A stretch of 12,454 bases of DNA from Bacteroidia bacterium (lineage in GTDB: Bacteria > Bacteroidota > Bacteroidia > UBA8524): assembly GCA_023277325.1 (NCBI GenBank), contig JALRIQ010000190.1, positions 1 through 12,454 of the forward strand, in the 5' to 3' direction. Below the pieces are notes generated by a model. That model saw only the letters and a list, made by a program, of their open reading frames with translations, had not been told where the DNA came from and searched no databases. Position numbers and translations under genes: made by a program. Positions 1 to 6,524 of the stretch are shown here, piece by piece (the stretch's first letter is position 1; every line of letters starts with the position of its first letter).

Positions 1-501
1 AACCGCAAAGGCTTTTTTCACGACCTGTTTGGTAAGCCATTTTTTAATTCGTCCACCGAACTTATGGCGGTTAATTTTATGGTAGCGCGACCAATGTTCG
101 GTTACCAAATAAGGCGCTCCACCTGTTAAGCGAATTAGCCAAGGAAGGAATCCTGCACGGGTCAGGACATGCACATGATGCAAGTCAGCCTGTCCATGAC
201 GTGCTACCAGTATGGAATAACCTTTGAGTGTTCCGTAGAGGTAATGGTAGGCATCGATGATTTTGCCAAGCTTGCTTTCCTGCTTGCGGTAATACACCCG
301 CATGGTCGGCAAACCCTCTTCTTCCTGGTAATCAAATTCAATCAAATCGCCTGTTCTGCGGCTTTCGCCAAGAACCTGAAGCACACTTACCTTGGCATAG
401 GGAAGTAAGGAAGCTGCATGGTACTTCACAAAAAGACCCGGCATGGGATCATTTCTATTGGGGTACCAAGCAGGGAAGAAAACGACATGAGGCTGTTTCA
501 T
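1..501 (-). CDS. Glycosyltransferase, family-4-like N-terminal domain (partial, C-terminus beyond window)
   Basis: The frame is open from the left edge to an ATG at 501, giving 167 residues. The start is typical of GT4 enzymes: a short hydrophobic strand (VVFFPAWYP) followed by PMPGLFVKYHAASL, the loop and helix that begin the first Rossmann-like domain. Later come a histidine-rich strand (DLHHVHVLTRAGFLPWLI) and the pair YLVTEHWSRY. The donor-binding C-terminal domain is outside the window, so sugar donor and product cannot be named. By family it should be a cytosolic or membrane-associated enzyme of surface polysaccharide or glycolipid synthesis. An in-frame ATG at 531 would add ten residues (starting MAAARNF), but homologues usually begin just before the first beta strand, so 501 is preferred. 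It lies 55 bases after the copper ATPase stop on the same strand with no visible terminator between, so the two may be co-transcribed although no functional link is evident. Confidence 0.85.
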   Translation of the reverse strand, partial: MKQPHVVFFPAWYPNRNDPMPGLFVKYHAASLLPYAKVSVLQVLGESRRTGDLIEFDYQEEEGLPTMRVYYRKQESKLGKIIDAYHYLYGTLKGYSILVARHGQADLHHVHVLTRAGFLPWLIRLTGGAPYLVTEHWSRYHKINRHKFGGRIKKWLTKQVVKKAFAV

Positions 502-556
502 GAGAGGCGCAAAGTTACGCGCAGCAGCCATTTTGCCCAAGCATGAATTGCCTCTT

Positions 557-2683
557 CTATTTTCGCCAATTGAGGCGCAGTGAATTTCCTACAACAACTA
601 CATCGGAAAAGGCCATGGAAAGGGCACCTATCATCGGACTCAAAAATCCTGCTGCGGCAATAGGAATGGCCACCACATTATAGGCCAGGGCCCAAAAGAG
701 GTTCTGCTGAATTGTTCTGTAGGTCTTACGTCCCAATGTTATGGCTTCTTCCACCTTTGAAATTTGTCCTGAAAGCAAAATAACATCCGCCGATTCTTTG
801 GCAATGTCGGTAGCTGAGCCAAGGGAAATTCCTACATTGGCCAAACTCAAAGCCGGTGCATCATTGATTCCATCTCCCACCATGGCTGTAGAGCCTTTAG
901 CGCTGTAAGCTTTGATATGTTCGAGTTTTTGCTCCGGCAATTGGGCAGCGAAATAGGTTTTGATTCCAATTCTTTCCGCCACATAGCGGCATTTTTTCTC
1001 GTTATCGCCGCTAATCATCACCGTTTCAATACCCATGGCATTGAGCTTGGCAATGGTTTCACGACTTCCTTCTTTCACACGGTCTTCGATATCAAAACCA
1101 GCCACAACTCGGTCGCAATAGCTGAGGAGAAGATCCTTGTCTGGTATTTCTTCATCCATACCAATAAACCAATCTCTTGCACCCAAACGGAATTCATTAC
1201 CTCCATGGTCAACAGCGATAAGCCCTTTTCCTTTAACTTCTTCGAATTTGGCATAGTCAAAAGGCATCATGAACCAATCGGGGTTTCCCTTTACGATCGT
1301 TTGTGCAATAGGGTGGGAGGATTTCTTTTCCATGTGCAAGATGATATTCTTCGCCACGGTCATGTCGAAATCATAAGTTTCAAAATTCTTCACCTTGAAT
1401 TCCCCGTTAGTCAATGTTCCGGTCTTATCGAAAACGACGGTTTTAATTTTCGCCAACTTTTCAATGGTCTCACCGCCTTTAAGAAGCACTCCCGATTTAG
1501 CACCTTTACCCACTCCAACCATAACAGCGGTTGGCGTGGCGAGTCCCATAGCACAGGGACAAGAGATTACCAAAACAGCAATAGCAGCCATAATGGAAGA
1601 CTGCGCGGGGATATCAAAGGCATAATAAGAGACAAGGAAGGTCAGCAACGAAATTCCAACGACCACAGGAATAAATACAGAAGAAACGCGGTCACCTAAT
1701 TTTTGTATGGATGGCTTTTTTGATTGGGCATCTTTCACCAATTCGATGATGCGCGATAGGGTAGATTGTTTCCCCGCCTTCACCACTTTGTATTTGATGG
1801 AGCCAGAAAGAATGATACTACCAGAAACGACGGTATCCCCTTCTTCTTTATACACGGGAACACTCTCACCGCTGATTAAGGACTCATCAACCTCAGCATC
1901 TCCGCTGACCAAAGAACCATCAGCGACAATCTGATCGCCTGAATTCGCTAGAACTCGGTCACCGGGTAATAGGTGTTCTGCGTCAACTTCTTCAACCACT
2001 TCTTCTTTGTACAGGTTAATTTTAACCAGCTTGGCCTTCTTTTTACTCATGGCTACAAGCTGTTTTAAGCTATTGGTAGTGCGTTGAACCGATTTTTCTT
2101 CAATCCAATTGCCCACCAAAACCAGAGTGATGATGGTTGCAGCCGTTTCATAAAATAAGTATTGATGCACCTGATGGGTGCCAAAGTACAGGTAGGTTCC
2201 AATAGCACTATAAATAAATGCGGCGGAAGAACCGATGAAAATCAAAACGTCCATATTGGTATTGCCTGAACGTAATGACCAATAGGCACTTTTTCCAAAA
2301 TGGCGGATGCCGATGTATACGACGGGCAAGCTCAATACAAGTTGGAAAATCGGATCATGCAGGATGGGCACCATGGGAAGAAACATGTGCAGCAAAAGCG
2401 GGAAGGTGAAGATGGTCGAGATGAGCAAACGAATTTCTAATCGTGAAAAGCGGGTCGCTGGTTTGGTTTTTTCTTTCTCGCCAATTACGGTATAACCCAG
2501 TTGCTCAATTCCTTTGCTGAGGTCTTTGAGGCTTTTTCCTGCGGTATTGCGAAAGCGTACTTCCTTGGTTGCAAAGTTTACGCTGATATCATCCCCACCT
2601 ACCTTTTTTAAATATTTTTCAACGGATAAAGCACAGTTGGTGCAGGTCATTCCGTCTACTTCTAACTCTGTTATTTCTGTCAT
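557..2683 (-). CDS. copA: Copper-type P1B ATPase (heavy-metal-translocating P-type ATPase)
   Basis: This 708-residue inner-membrane pump uses ATP to export Cu(I)-like metal ions from the cytosol. In order it shows one N-terminal heavy-metal-associated domain with GMTCTNC (residues 11-17); paired membrane helices at about 85-130 and 143-192; an actuator domain with SGES (271-274); the transmembrane metal site CPC (375-377); the phosphorylation motif DKTGTLT (419-425); the P1B HP pair SSHP (455-458); the hinge GDGIND (603-608); and a YN pair (668-669) in the penultimate helix. CPC plus YN fits the Cu(I) group (P1B-1). In the last helix, the Met (690) that normally pairs with a Ser four residues later is followed instead by Asp694 (MAFSD). 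The family and ATPase activity are certain; copper rather than another soft metal is likely but inferred. No copper-responsive regulator or chaperone gene is in the window. Confidence 0.93.
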   Translation of the reverse strand: MTEITELEVDGMTCTNCALSVEKYLKKVGGDDISVNFATKEVRFRNTAGKSLKDLSKGIEQLGYTVIGEKEKTKPATRFSRLEIRLLISTIFTFPLLLHMFLPMVPILHDPIFQLVLSLPVVYIGIRHFGKSAYWSLRSGNTNMDVLIFIGSSAAFIYSAIGTYLYFGTHQVHQYLFYETAATIITLVLVGNWIEEKSVQRTTNSLKQLVAMSKKKAKLVKINLYKEEVVEEVDAEHLLPGDRVLANSGDQIVADGSLVSGDAEVDESLISGESVPVYKEEGDTVVSGSIILSGSIKYKVVKAGKQSTLSRIIELVKDAQSKKPSIQKLGDRVSSVFIPVVVGISLLTFLVSYYAFDIPAQSSIMAAIAVLVISCPCAMGLATPTAVMVGVGKGAKSGVLLKGGETIEKLAKIKTVVFDKTGTLTNGEFKVKNFETYDFDMTVAKNIILHMEKKSSHPIAQTIVKGNPDWFMMPFDYAKFEEVKGKGLIAVDHGGNEFRLGARDWFIGMDEEIPDKDLLLSYCDRVVAGFDIEDRVKEGSRETIAKLNAMGIETVMISGDNEKKCRYVAERIGIKTYFAAQLPEQKLEHIKAYSAKGSTAMVGDGINDAPALSLANVGISLGSATDIAKESADVILLSGQISKVEEAITLGRKTYRTIQQNLFWALAYNVVAIPIAAAGFLSPMIGALSMAFSDVVVVGNSLRLNWRK

Positions 2684-2713
2684 GTTGAATCCCGATTAAA
2701 TCACTTCGGTCTA

Positions 2714-2763
2714 TTGAAAGCAAATTTCGTGCATTGGGCCCGTATAATAGAAAAAGCTTTCAA
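2714..2763. repeat. 8-bp inverted repeat upstream of copA
   Basis: TTGAAAGC (2714-2721) is repeated in inverted orientation as GCTTTCAA (2756-2763), with 34 bases between. A GGGCCC palindrome (2736-2741) lies inside. It sits 31 to 80 bases upstream of the copA start, where an operator could lie, but no regulator is encoded nearby and an 8-bp match can occur by chance. I see no clean TAnnTTTG box for copA in this gap. The rest of the gap (2684-2842) is A/T-rich and holds no open frame I would call. Confidence 0.25.
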
Positions 2764-2794
2764 AAGAAAAATTATAAAAATGAAGCATTGTCTA

Positions 2795-2826
2795 TTGGAA
2801 ATATGAAAATGCAAAGCCTATCTTTG
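2795..2826 (+). promoter_or_regulatory. Bacteroidota-type promoter of tRNA-His
   Basis: TATCTTTG (2819-2826) matches the Bacteroidota -7 consensus TAnnTTTG exactly. A TTG at 2795-2797 lies 21 bases upstream, within the 17-23 base spacing known for this promoter class. The box ends 17 bases before the mature tRNA 5' end, so the primary transcript would carry only a short leader. This is probably also the promoter of the MFS gene, which has no room for one of its own. Confidence 0.7.
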
Positions 2827-2843
2827 TGCTCCATTTAAAAACG

Positions 2844-2920
2844 GTGGTCGTAGCTCAATTGGTTAGAGCACCAGATTGTGGTTCTGGAGGTCGTGGGTTC
2901 GACTCCCATCGATCACCCCA
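2844..2920 (+). tRNA. tRNA-His (anticodon GTG)
   Basis: A full cloverleaf can be folded by eye. The acceptor stem is 2844-2850 with 2910-2916 (one G-U). The D stem is GCTC/GAGC at 2853-2856 and 2866-2869. The anticodon stem is CCAGA/TCTGG (2871-2875, 2883-2887), with anticodon GTG at 2878-2880. The T stem is GTGGG/CCCAT around loop TTCGACT. Position 73 is C (2917), and the genome encodes G at 2843 directly before the acceptor stem; this extra G(-1) pairing with C73 is the hallmark identity element of histidine tRNA. CCA is encoded at 2918-2920. It has a promoter upstream and a terminator immediately downstream. Confidence 0.97.
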
Positions 2921-2947
2921 AGTCCGGTCATAAGGCCGGACTTTTTT
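2921..2947 (+). terminator. Rho-independent-type terminator after tRNA-His
   Basis: AGTCCGG (2921-2927) pairs perfectly with CCGGACT (2936-2942) around an 8-base loop, followed by a T run (2942-2947). The stem starts at the base after the encoded CCA. The T run ends three bases before the ATG of the MFS gene, so the hairpin could both end the tRNA transcript and lie in the translation start region of any read-through mRNA. The loop contains TAAGG, a partial Shine-Dalgarno match, 15 bases before the ATG. Confidence 0.85.
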
Positions 2948-2950
2948 ATT

Positions 2951-4132
2951 ATGACAGCATCAAGTCGACAAGGCACTATTTTCGGGTTTTCACCCATCTT
3001 TTGGCGACTTTGTGGCTGCAACCTCCTCTTTTTTGCCAGCTTCAATATGATGATTCCCGAATTACCGGGATACCTCAAAAGTATGGGCGGAGAAAAATAT
3101 GTGGGTGGAATTATCTTTCTATTCACCATTACTGCACTTATTTCTCGTCCATTTAGCGGCAAGTGGGCCGATAATATTGGCCGTGTTCCGGTTATTGTAA
3201 TCGGTGCTTTGGTCAGTGCATTATGTGGTTTCCTTTACATCTTCACATCGACCGTCTTCCTGTTTTTAACACTTCGGCTGGTTCATGGATTCTCTACAGG
3301 CTTCACACCTACTGGAACTTCTGCCTATGTGGCAGACCTGGTTTCGCACAAGAATCGGGGAGCGGCAATGGGCTTATTGAGTTTAGCCGGTTCAATTGGA
3401 ATGGCGGTAGGTCCGGCATTCGGAAGCTGGTTGGTTCTTGACTACGGATATGATACTTTATTTATGTGGTCCGGACTATCTGGTTTGGCAGCTGTTGCAT
3501 GGATGCTGGGAATGCGGGAAACGCTTCAGGAGAGAAAGAAATTTCAATTGAGCATGTTTCGGGTAAGAACCAAGGAGTTTTATGAGCCTCAGGTTTTTGC
3601 GCCTGCTTTTGTCTTATTCCTGGCGGTGCTTTCATTCGGGACAATCCTCACGCTAATTCCTTACCGCGCAGAAGCGATTGGCTTGGAGAATAAGGGAACA
3701 TTTTTTACTGTATTCACGGTTGCTTCTGTATTTGTCCGCTTCTCCGCAGGTACAATTTCAGATCGAATTGGGCGTGAAAAGGTATTGGTGGTGAGCACGA
3801 GTTTGGTTGCCATTGCTATGGTGGTGCTGGCATTCGCGAACTCCATTCCGCTTTTACTCGTCGGGTCTTTTATATTTGGTTTAGGCAGTGGAATTAATTC
3901 CCCTACCGTTATGGCCTGGGCAGTAGATTTAAGTGTCGATAAATTTATTGGTCGCGCCATGGCTACCGTCTATATGGCCTTGGAATTAGGTATTGGAGGA
4001 GGAGCTCTGATATCGGGTTGGATCTTCGGACTGAATATCAATAATTTCCCAGCTATCTTTCTCGGTTGCTCTTTCTTTTGTCTTATTGCTTTGGCCTATC
4101 TGATTCGCCGCATCGCTCTGCAATCCCGCTAA
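2951..4132 (+). CDS. Major facilitator superfamily transporter, drug:H+ antiporter-like
   Basis: This 393-residue inner-membrane protein has about 12 hydrophobic segments in two halves. The MFS A-motif occurs in both halves: GKWADNIGR (70-78) after helix 2 and GTISDRIGR (267-275) in the equivalent loop. Residues 147-161 (GSIGMAVGPAFGSW) resemble motif C, the helix-5 signature of proton-coupled exporters, so efflux of a small molecule is the best guess; the substrate is not visible. The first helix begins at FWRLCGCNLLFFASF, which fits a start at the ATG at 2951. An ATG 75 bases further upstream in the same frame lies inside the tRNA anticodon loop and cannot be the normal start. The gene starts three bases after the tRNA terminator and has no space for its own promoter, so it is probably expressed by read-through from the tRNA-His promoter. 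Confidence 0.9.
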   Translation: MTASSRQGTIFGFSPIFWRLCGCNLLFFASFNMMIPELPGYLKSMGGEKYVGGIIFLFTITALISRPFSGKWADNIGRVPVIVIGALVSALCGFLYIFTSTVFLFLTLRLVHGFSTGFTPTGTSAYVADLVSHKNRGAAMGLLSLAGSIGMAVGPAFGSWLVLDYGYDTLFMWSGLSGLAAVAWMLGMRETLQERKKFQLSMFRVRTKEFYEPQVFAPAFVLFLAVLSFGTILTLIPYRAEAIGLENKGTFFTVFTVASVFVRFSAGTISDRIGREKVLVVSTSLVAIAMVVLAFANSIPLLLVGSFIFGLGSGINSPTVMAWAVDLSVDKFIGRAMATVYMALELGIGGGALISGWIFGLNINNFPAIFLGCSFFCLIALAYLIRRIALQSR

Positions 4133-4162
4133 GCTTTTTATTCAATCTTTCTGCAAGCTTTG

Positions 4163-4170
4163 TATCTTAG
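4163..4170 (+). promoter_or_regulatory. Possible -7 box before the subtilase gene
   Basis: TATCTTAG matches TAnnTTTG at all but one defined position and lies four bases before the ATG of the subtilase gene. There is no TTG at the expected upstream distance, and transcription from it would give an almost leaderless mRNA. Read-through from the MFS gene, which ends 42 bases upstream with no terminator between, is an alternative. Confidence 0.3.
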
Positions 4171-4174
4171 TTGC

Positions 4175-6349
4175 ATGAAGCAGCTATTCCTAATTTTCGC
4201 AGTGCTAATCAGCACCTGCACCTTTGCCCAAAACAGACTTTCCCCTTCTGGAAGAATGTTTTTTCAGGAATTACAAAAGATTGAAATACAGCAAGAAGGC
4301 TCCTTCCAAACCATGCCCCAAAACTTTCAGGAACGGTATGATTTGACCTATTTCAAAGGACAATGGCATATCGGCACCCTCGTTTTGGTGACACCTGATT
4401 TTGATGCGGCTGAGTTTGAAGCCTTGGGAATAGAAGCAGGAGAGAAGTTGGCGTCCATGTATGCGATACATGTTTCTCTGAAGAACTTTAAGCGACTTAT
4501 TGACCTACCCGGAGTAGTATATATCGAATGTGGATCAGGGATAGAACCTAATTTGGAAAGAGCGCGACAAGGAACCAGAGCAGATAGTGTTCACTTGGGA
4601 CTGGGAAATCTGGCCATGCCCTATAAAGGCAAAGATGTAATTGTGGCCGTCATCGATTGGGGGTATGACTATACCCACCCTGTATTCTACGATAGTCTAA
4701 TGCAGAATTACCGCGTTAAACGTGCCTGGGATCAAAATAAAACCAGCGGTCCAGCTCCAGATGGATTCACCTTTGGAACCGAATACATTGGCAAGGACGA
4801 ATTACTTGCTGCAGGAGAGGATACACTATATGTTTTTGGACCTGGTTCTCATGCCACCCACGTGAGTGGTATCGCTGGGGGAGCAGGAGCACAAACCAAA
4901 TATTGGGGAATGGCTCCGGAATGCGATTTGGTATTTGTCTCTTTAAAACGCGACGATGCCTCTTTTGTAGCTGCCGTGAACTATATCCATAATTATGCGA
5001 AATCGGTGGGCAAACGTTATGTGGTCAATATGAGTATTGGAAACCACAGTGGTCCGCATGATGGAAGCACCTTAAGAAACCGAGCCATGGATAGCCTGGC
5101 CATAAATGGAGGTGTTTTTGTCGCCTCTGCTGGGAATAATGGCGGACAAACGTTCCATCTTCAGCACAAATTTCCAAACCAGGATACGCTCATCACTGAA
5201 GTGCCGAATGCGAATGGACTCAGCGGCTATTGGGGAGAATCAATCAATATCTGGGCAGACTCCGGAAAGAGTTTTTCCATCCAATTGGAATTAGCTGATG
5301 CCAATAATACTCCTGTATATCAGAGTCCTTGGTATGCTACAATGGATAACCTTTCCATTTCTGATACTTTGTATAAGATGGATGGAGACACCTTTTTACT
5401 CAACTTGGTTTCTGAAGAAATCAACTACCTGAACGGGAAACCGAATTTACTTTTTGCTTCCAGAAAGCTTGGCGATAAAAGGCTCATTCTTCGTGTAAAA
5501 GGTTCTGGAAATACCCACCTCTGGCATGTGGCGCAACTGAATAATCGGGTAACGAACTGGGGACAACCTCTCAAAGCAGGCTATCCGGGTGCTGTTCAAG
5601 GGGATGGGCATTATGGCGTAGGAGGCCCTCCGGGGGTTGGAAAGAAAGTGATCACTGTCGCGTCCTATCTGGCAGAAGCAACCTTACCCAATGGAAATAC
5701 CGCACTTGGAACTTTGAGTAGCTATTCAAGTGAAGGGCCTACACAAGATGAAAGACAAAAACCAGACATTGCTGCTCCAGGAGAAAGTGTTTTGTCTTCG
5801 GTTAATTCATATGATCCAGATCCCGGAATTGTGCAGGAGACGGTAGAATTTAACGGAAGGACTTATTCATTTGTACGTTACTCAGGAACAAGTATGTCTG
5901 CACCAGCTACATCTGGAATTGTAGCCCTAATGCTTCAAGCAAACCGGTTCCTGACGGCAGATGACATCAAAGAAATGCTTATCGCTTCGGCACGACTCGA
6001 CAAGAATACCGGAGAGATTGGTCCAAATGGCGATTTATTCTGGGGCTTCGGAAAAGTGAATGCCTATGCTGCAGTGCGTATGGCTGAAATTCGCACAGGG
6101 AATCAAAAGATAGTTGAAACAGCACCTTTTCGTTTCTACCCTAACCCAGTAATCCATGCTAAATTGACTATCGATACGGAATCACCGTTGAACTTGCGCA
6201 TAATCGATATGCATGGTAAAGAAGTAAAAGCATTCGACCTGGTAGCAGGGAACACGCAATTAGACTTATCAGGCTTAGCACAGGGAGCTTACCTAATGGA
6301 GTGGCAAAGCGGGAATTCCATTGGCTTTGAAAAGCTCATTCTTCCTTAG
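4175..6349 (+). CDS. Secreted S8 (subtilisin-like) serine protease with T9SS C-terminal sorting domain
   Basis: This 724-residue secreted endopeptidase begins with a Sec signal peptide (MKQLFLIFAVLISTCTFAQ, cut after about residue 19). A prodomain-like region follows to about 130. The catalytic domain shows the triad: Asp161 in VAVIDWGYD, His226 in SHATHVSGI and Ser573 in GTSMSAP, with oxyanion Asn321 in SAGNNG. The Asn-to-Ser interval is about 250 residues against about 66 in subtilisin, so there is an inserted, probably beta-rich domain (about 325-480) before VITVASY and KPDIAAPGE. The last 75 or so residues (from FRFYPNP, then IIDMHGKEV and a final KLILP) form a typical type A T9SS signal for outer-membrane export and surface attachment or release. 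A TTG 15 bases upstream is in frame, but the ATG gives a normal signal peptide. HATH in place of HGTH and DWG in place of DTG are variant but keep the catalytic residues. Natural substrate is unknown. Confidence 0.93.
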   Translation: MKQLFLIFAVLISTCTFAQNRLSPSGRMFFQELQKIEIQQEGSFQTMPQNFQERYDLTYFKGQWHIGTLVLVTPDFDAAEFEALGIEAGEKLASMYAIHVSLKNFKRLIDLPGVVYIECGSGIEPNLERARQGTRADSVHLGLGNLAMPYKGKDVIVAVIDWGYDYTHPVFYDSLMQNYRVKRAWDQNKTSGPAPDGFTFGTEYIGKDELLAAGEDTLYVFGPGSHATHVSGIAGGAGAQTKYWGMAPECDLVFVSLKRDDASFVAAVNYIHNYAKSVGKRYVVNMSIGNHSGPHDGSTLRNRAMDSLAINGGVFVASAGNNGGQTFHLQHKFPNQDTLITEVPNANGLSGYWGESINIWADSGKSFSIQLELADANNTPVYQSPWYATMDNLSISDTLYKMDGDTFLLNLVSEEINYLNGKPNLLFASRKLGDKRLILRVKGSGNTHLWHVAQLNNRVTNWGQPLKAGYPGAVQGDGHYGVGGPPGVGKKVITVASYLAEATLPNGNTALGTLSSYSSEGPTQDERQKPDIAAPGESVLSSVNSYDPDPGIVQETVEFNGRTYSFVRYSGTSMSAPATSGIVALMLQANRFLTADDIKEMLIASARLDKNTGEIGPNGDLFWGFGKVNAYAAVRMAEIRTGNQKIVETAPFRFYPNPVIHAKLTIDTESPLNLRIIDMHGKEVKAFDLVAGNTQLDLSGLAQGAYLMEWQSGNSIGFEKLILP

Positions 6350-6524
6350 GGTCATTGTCTTGGTTTAACTCCCGACGTATACGATAACTGGCATACAGAC
6401 TGCCGCCAATTACCAAAAGGCTTAGTCCACCGTCAATCGGAACGGGATTAGTTGGGTTGTTGGGTTGGGCAAGACAGGTTAGGCTGCCAAGCAAGAAGAA
6501 GAGAATTAGGCTATAGTTTTTCAT
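6336..6524 (-). CDS. Small PID-CTERM-like sorted membrane protein
   Basis: This 62-residue protein has an N-terminal signal peptide (MKNYSLILFFLLGSLTCLAQ), a short Pro/Asn-rich linker (21-28), the motif PIDGG (29-33), a hydrophobic segment (34-47), a basic cluster RIRR (48-51) and an acidic tail to residue 62. Motif, membrane helix and basic cluster make up a tripartite sorting signal like PEP-CTERM. I recall the PIDGG version as a named domain (PID-CTERM) in very small Bacteroidota proteins, but could not check this here. Little mature protein would remain after both cleavages. Its ATG overlaps the stop of the 1073-residue secreted protein gene (ATGA), which indicates translational coupling and a shared function. 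A longer frame upstream (to 6635) lies wholly inside the larger gene and would lose the signal peptide. Its last 14 bases overlap the subtilase 3' end on the other strand. Role is unknown; no exosortase-like gene is in the window. Confidence 0.82.
   Translation of the reverse strand: MKNYSLILFFLLGSLTCLAQPNNPTNPVPIDGGLSLLVIGGSLYASYRIRRELNQDNDPKEE

Noticed and set aside
917-1699. 260-codon open frame on the plus strand
   Set aside because: It is fully antisense to the well-supported copper ATPase, and its product has no signal, domain or plausible composition; it is a codon-usage shadow.
2876-2950. N-terminal extension of the MFS frame starting inside the tRNA
   Set aside because: The ATG-proximal codons lie in the tRNA-His anticodon arm and terminator; the added residues do not look like MFS sequence, and the first helix begins properly after 2951.
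2863-3162. 99-codon minus-strand frame across the tRNA and MFS start
   Set aside because: It covers the tRNA and the MFS 5' end on the opposite strand, with no family features.
4131-4160. Two AAGCTT palindromes between the MFS and subtilase genes, considered as a terminator
   Set aside because: No stable GC-rich stem with a following T run is formed; a chance repeat in A/T-rich DNA.
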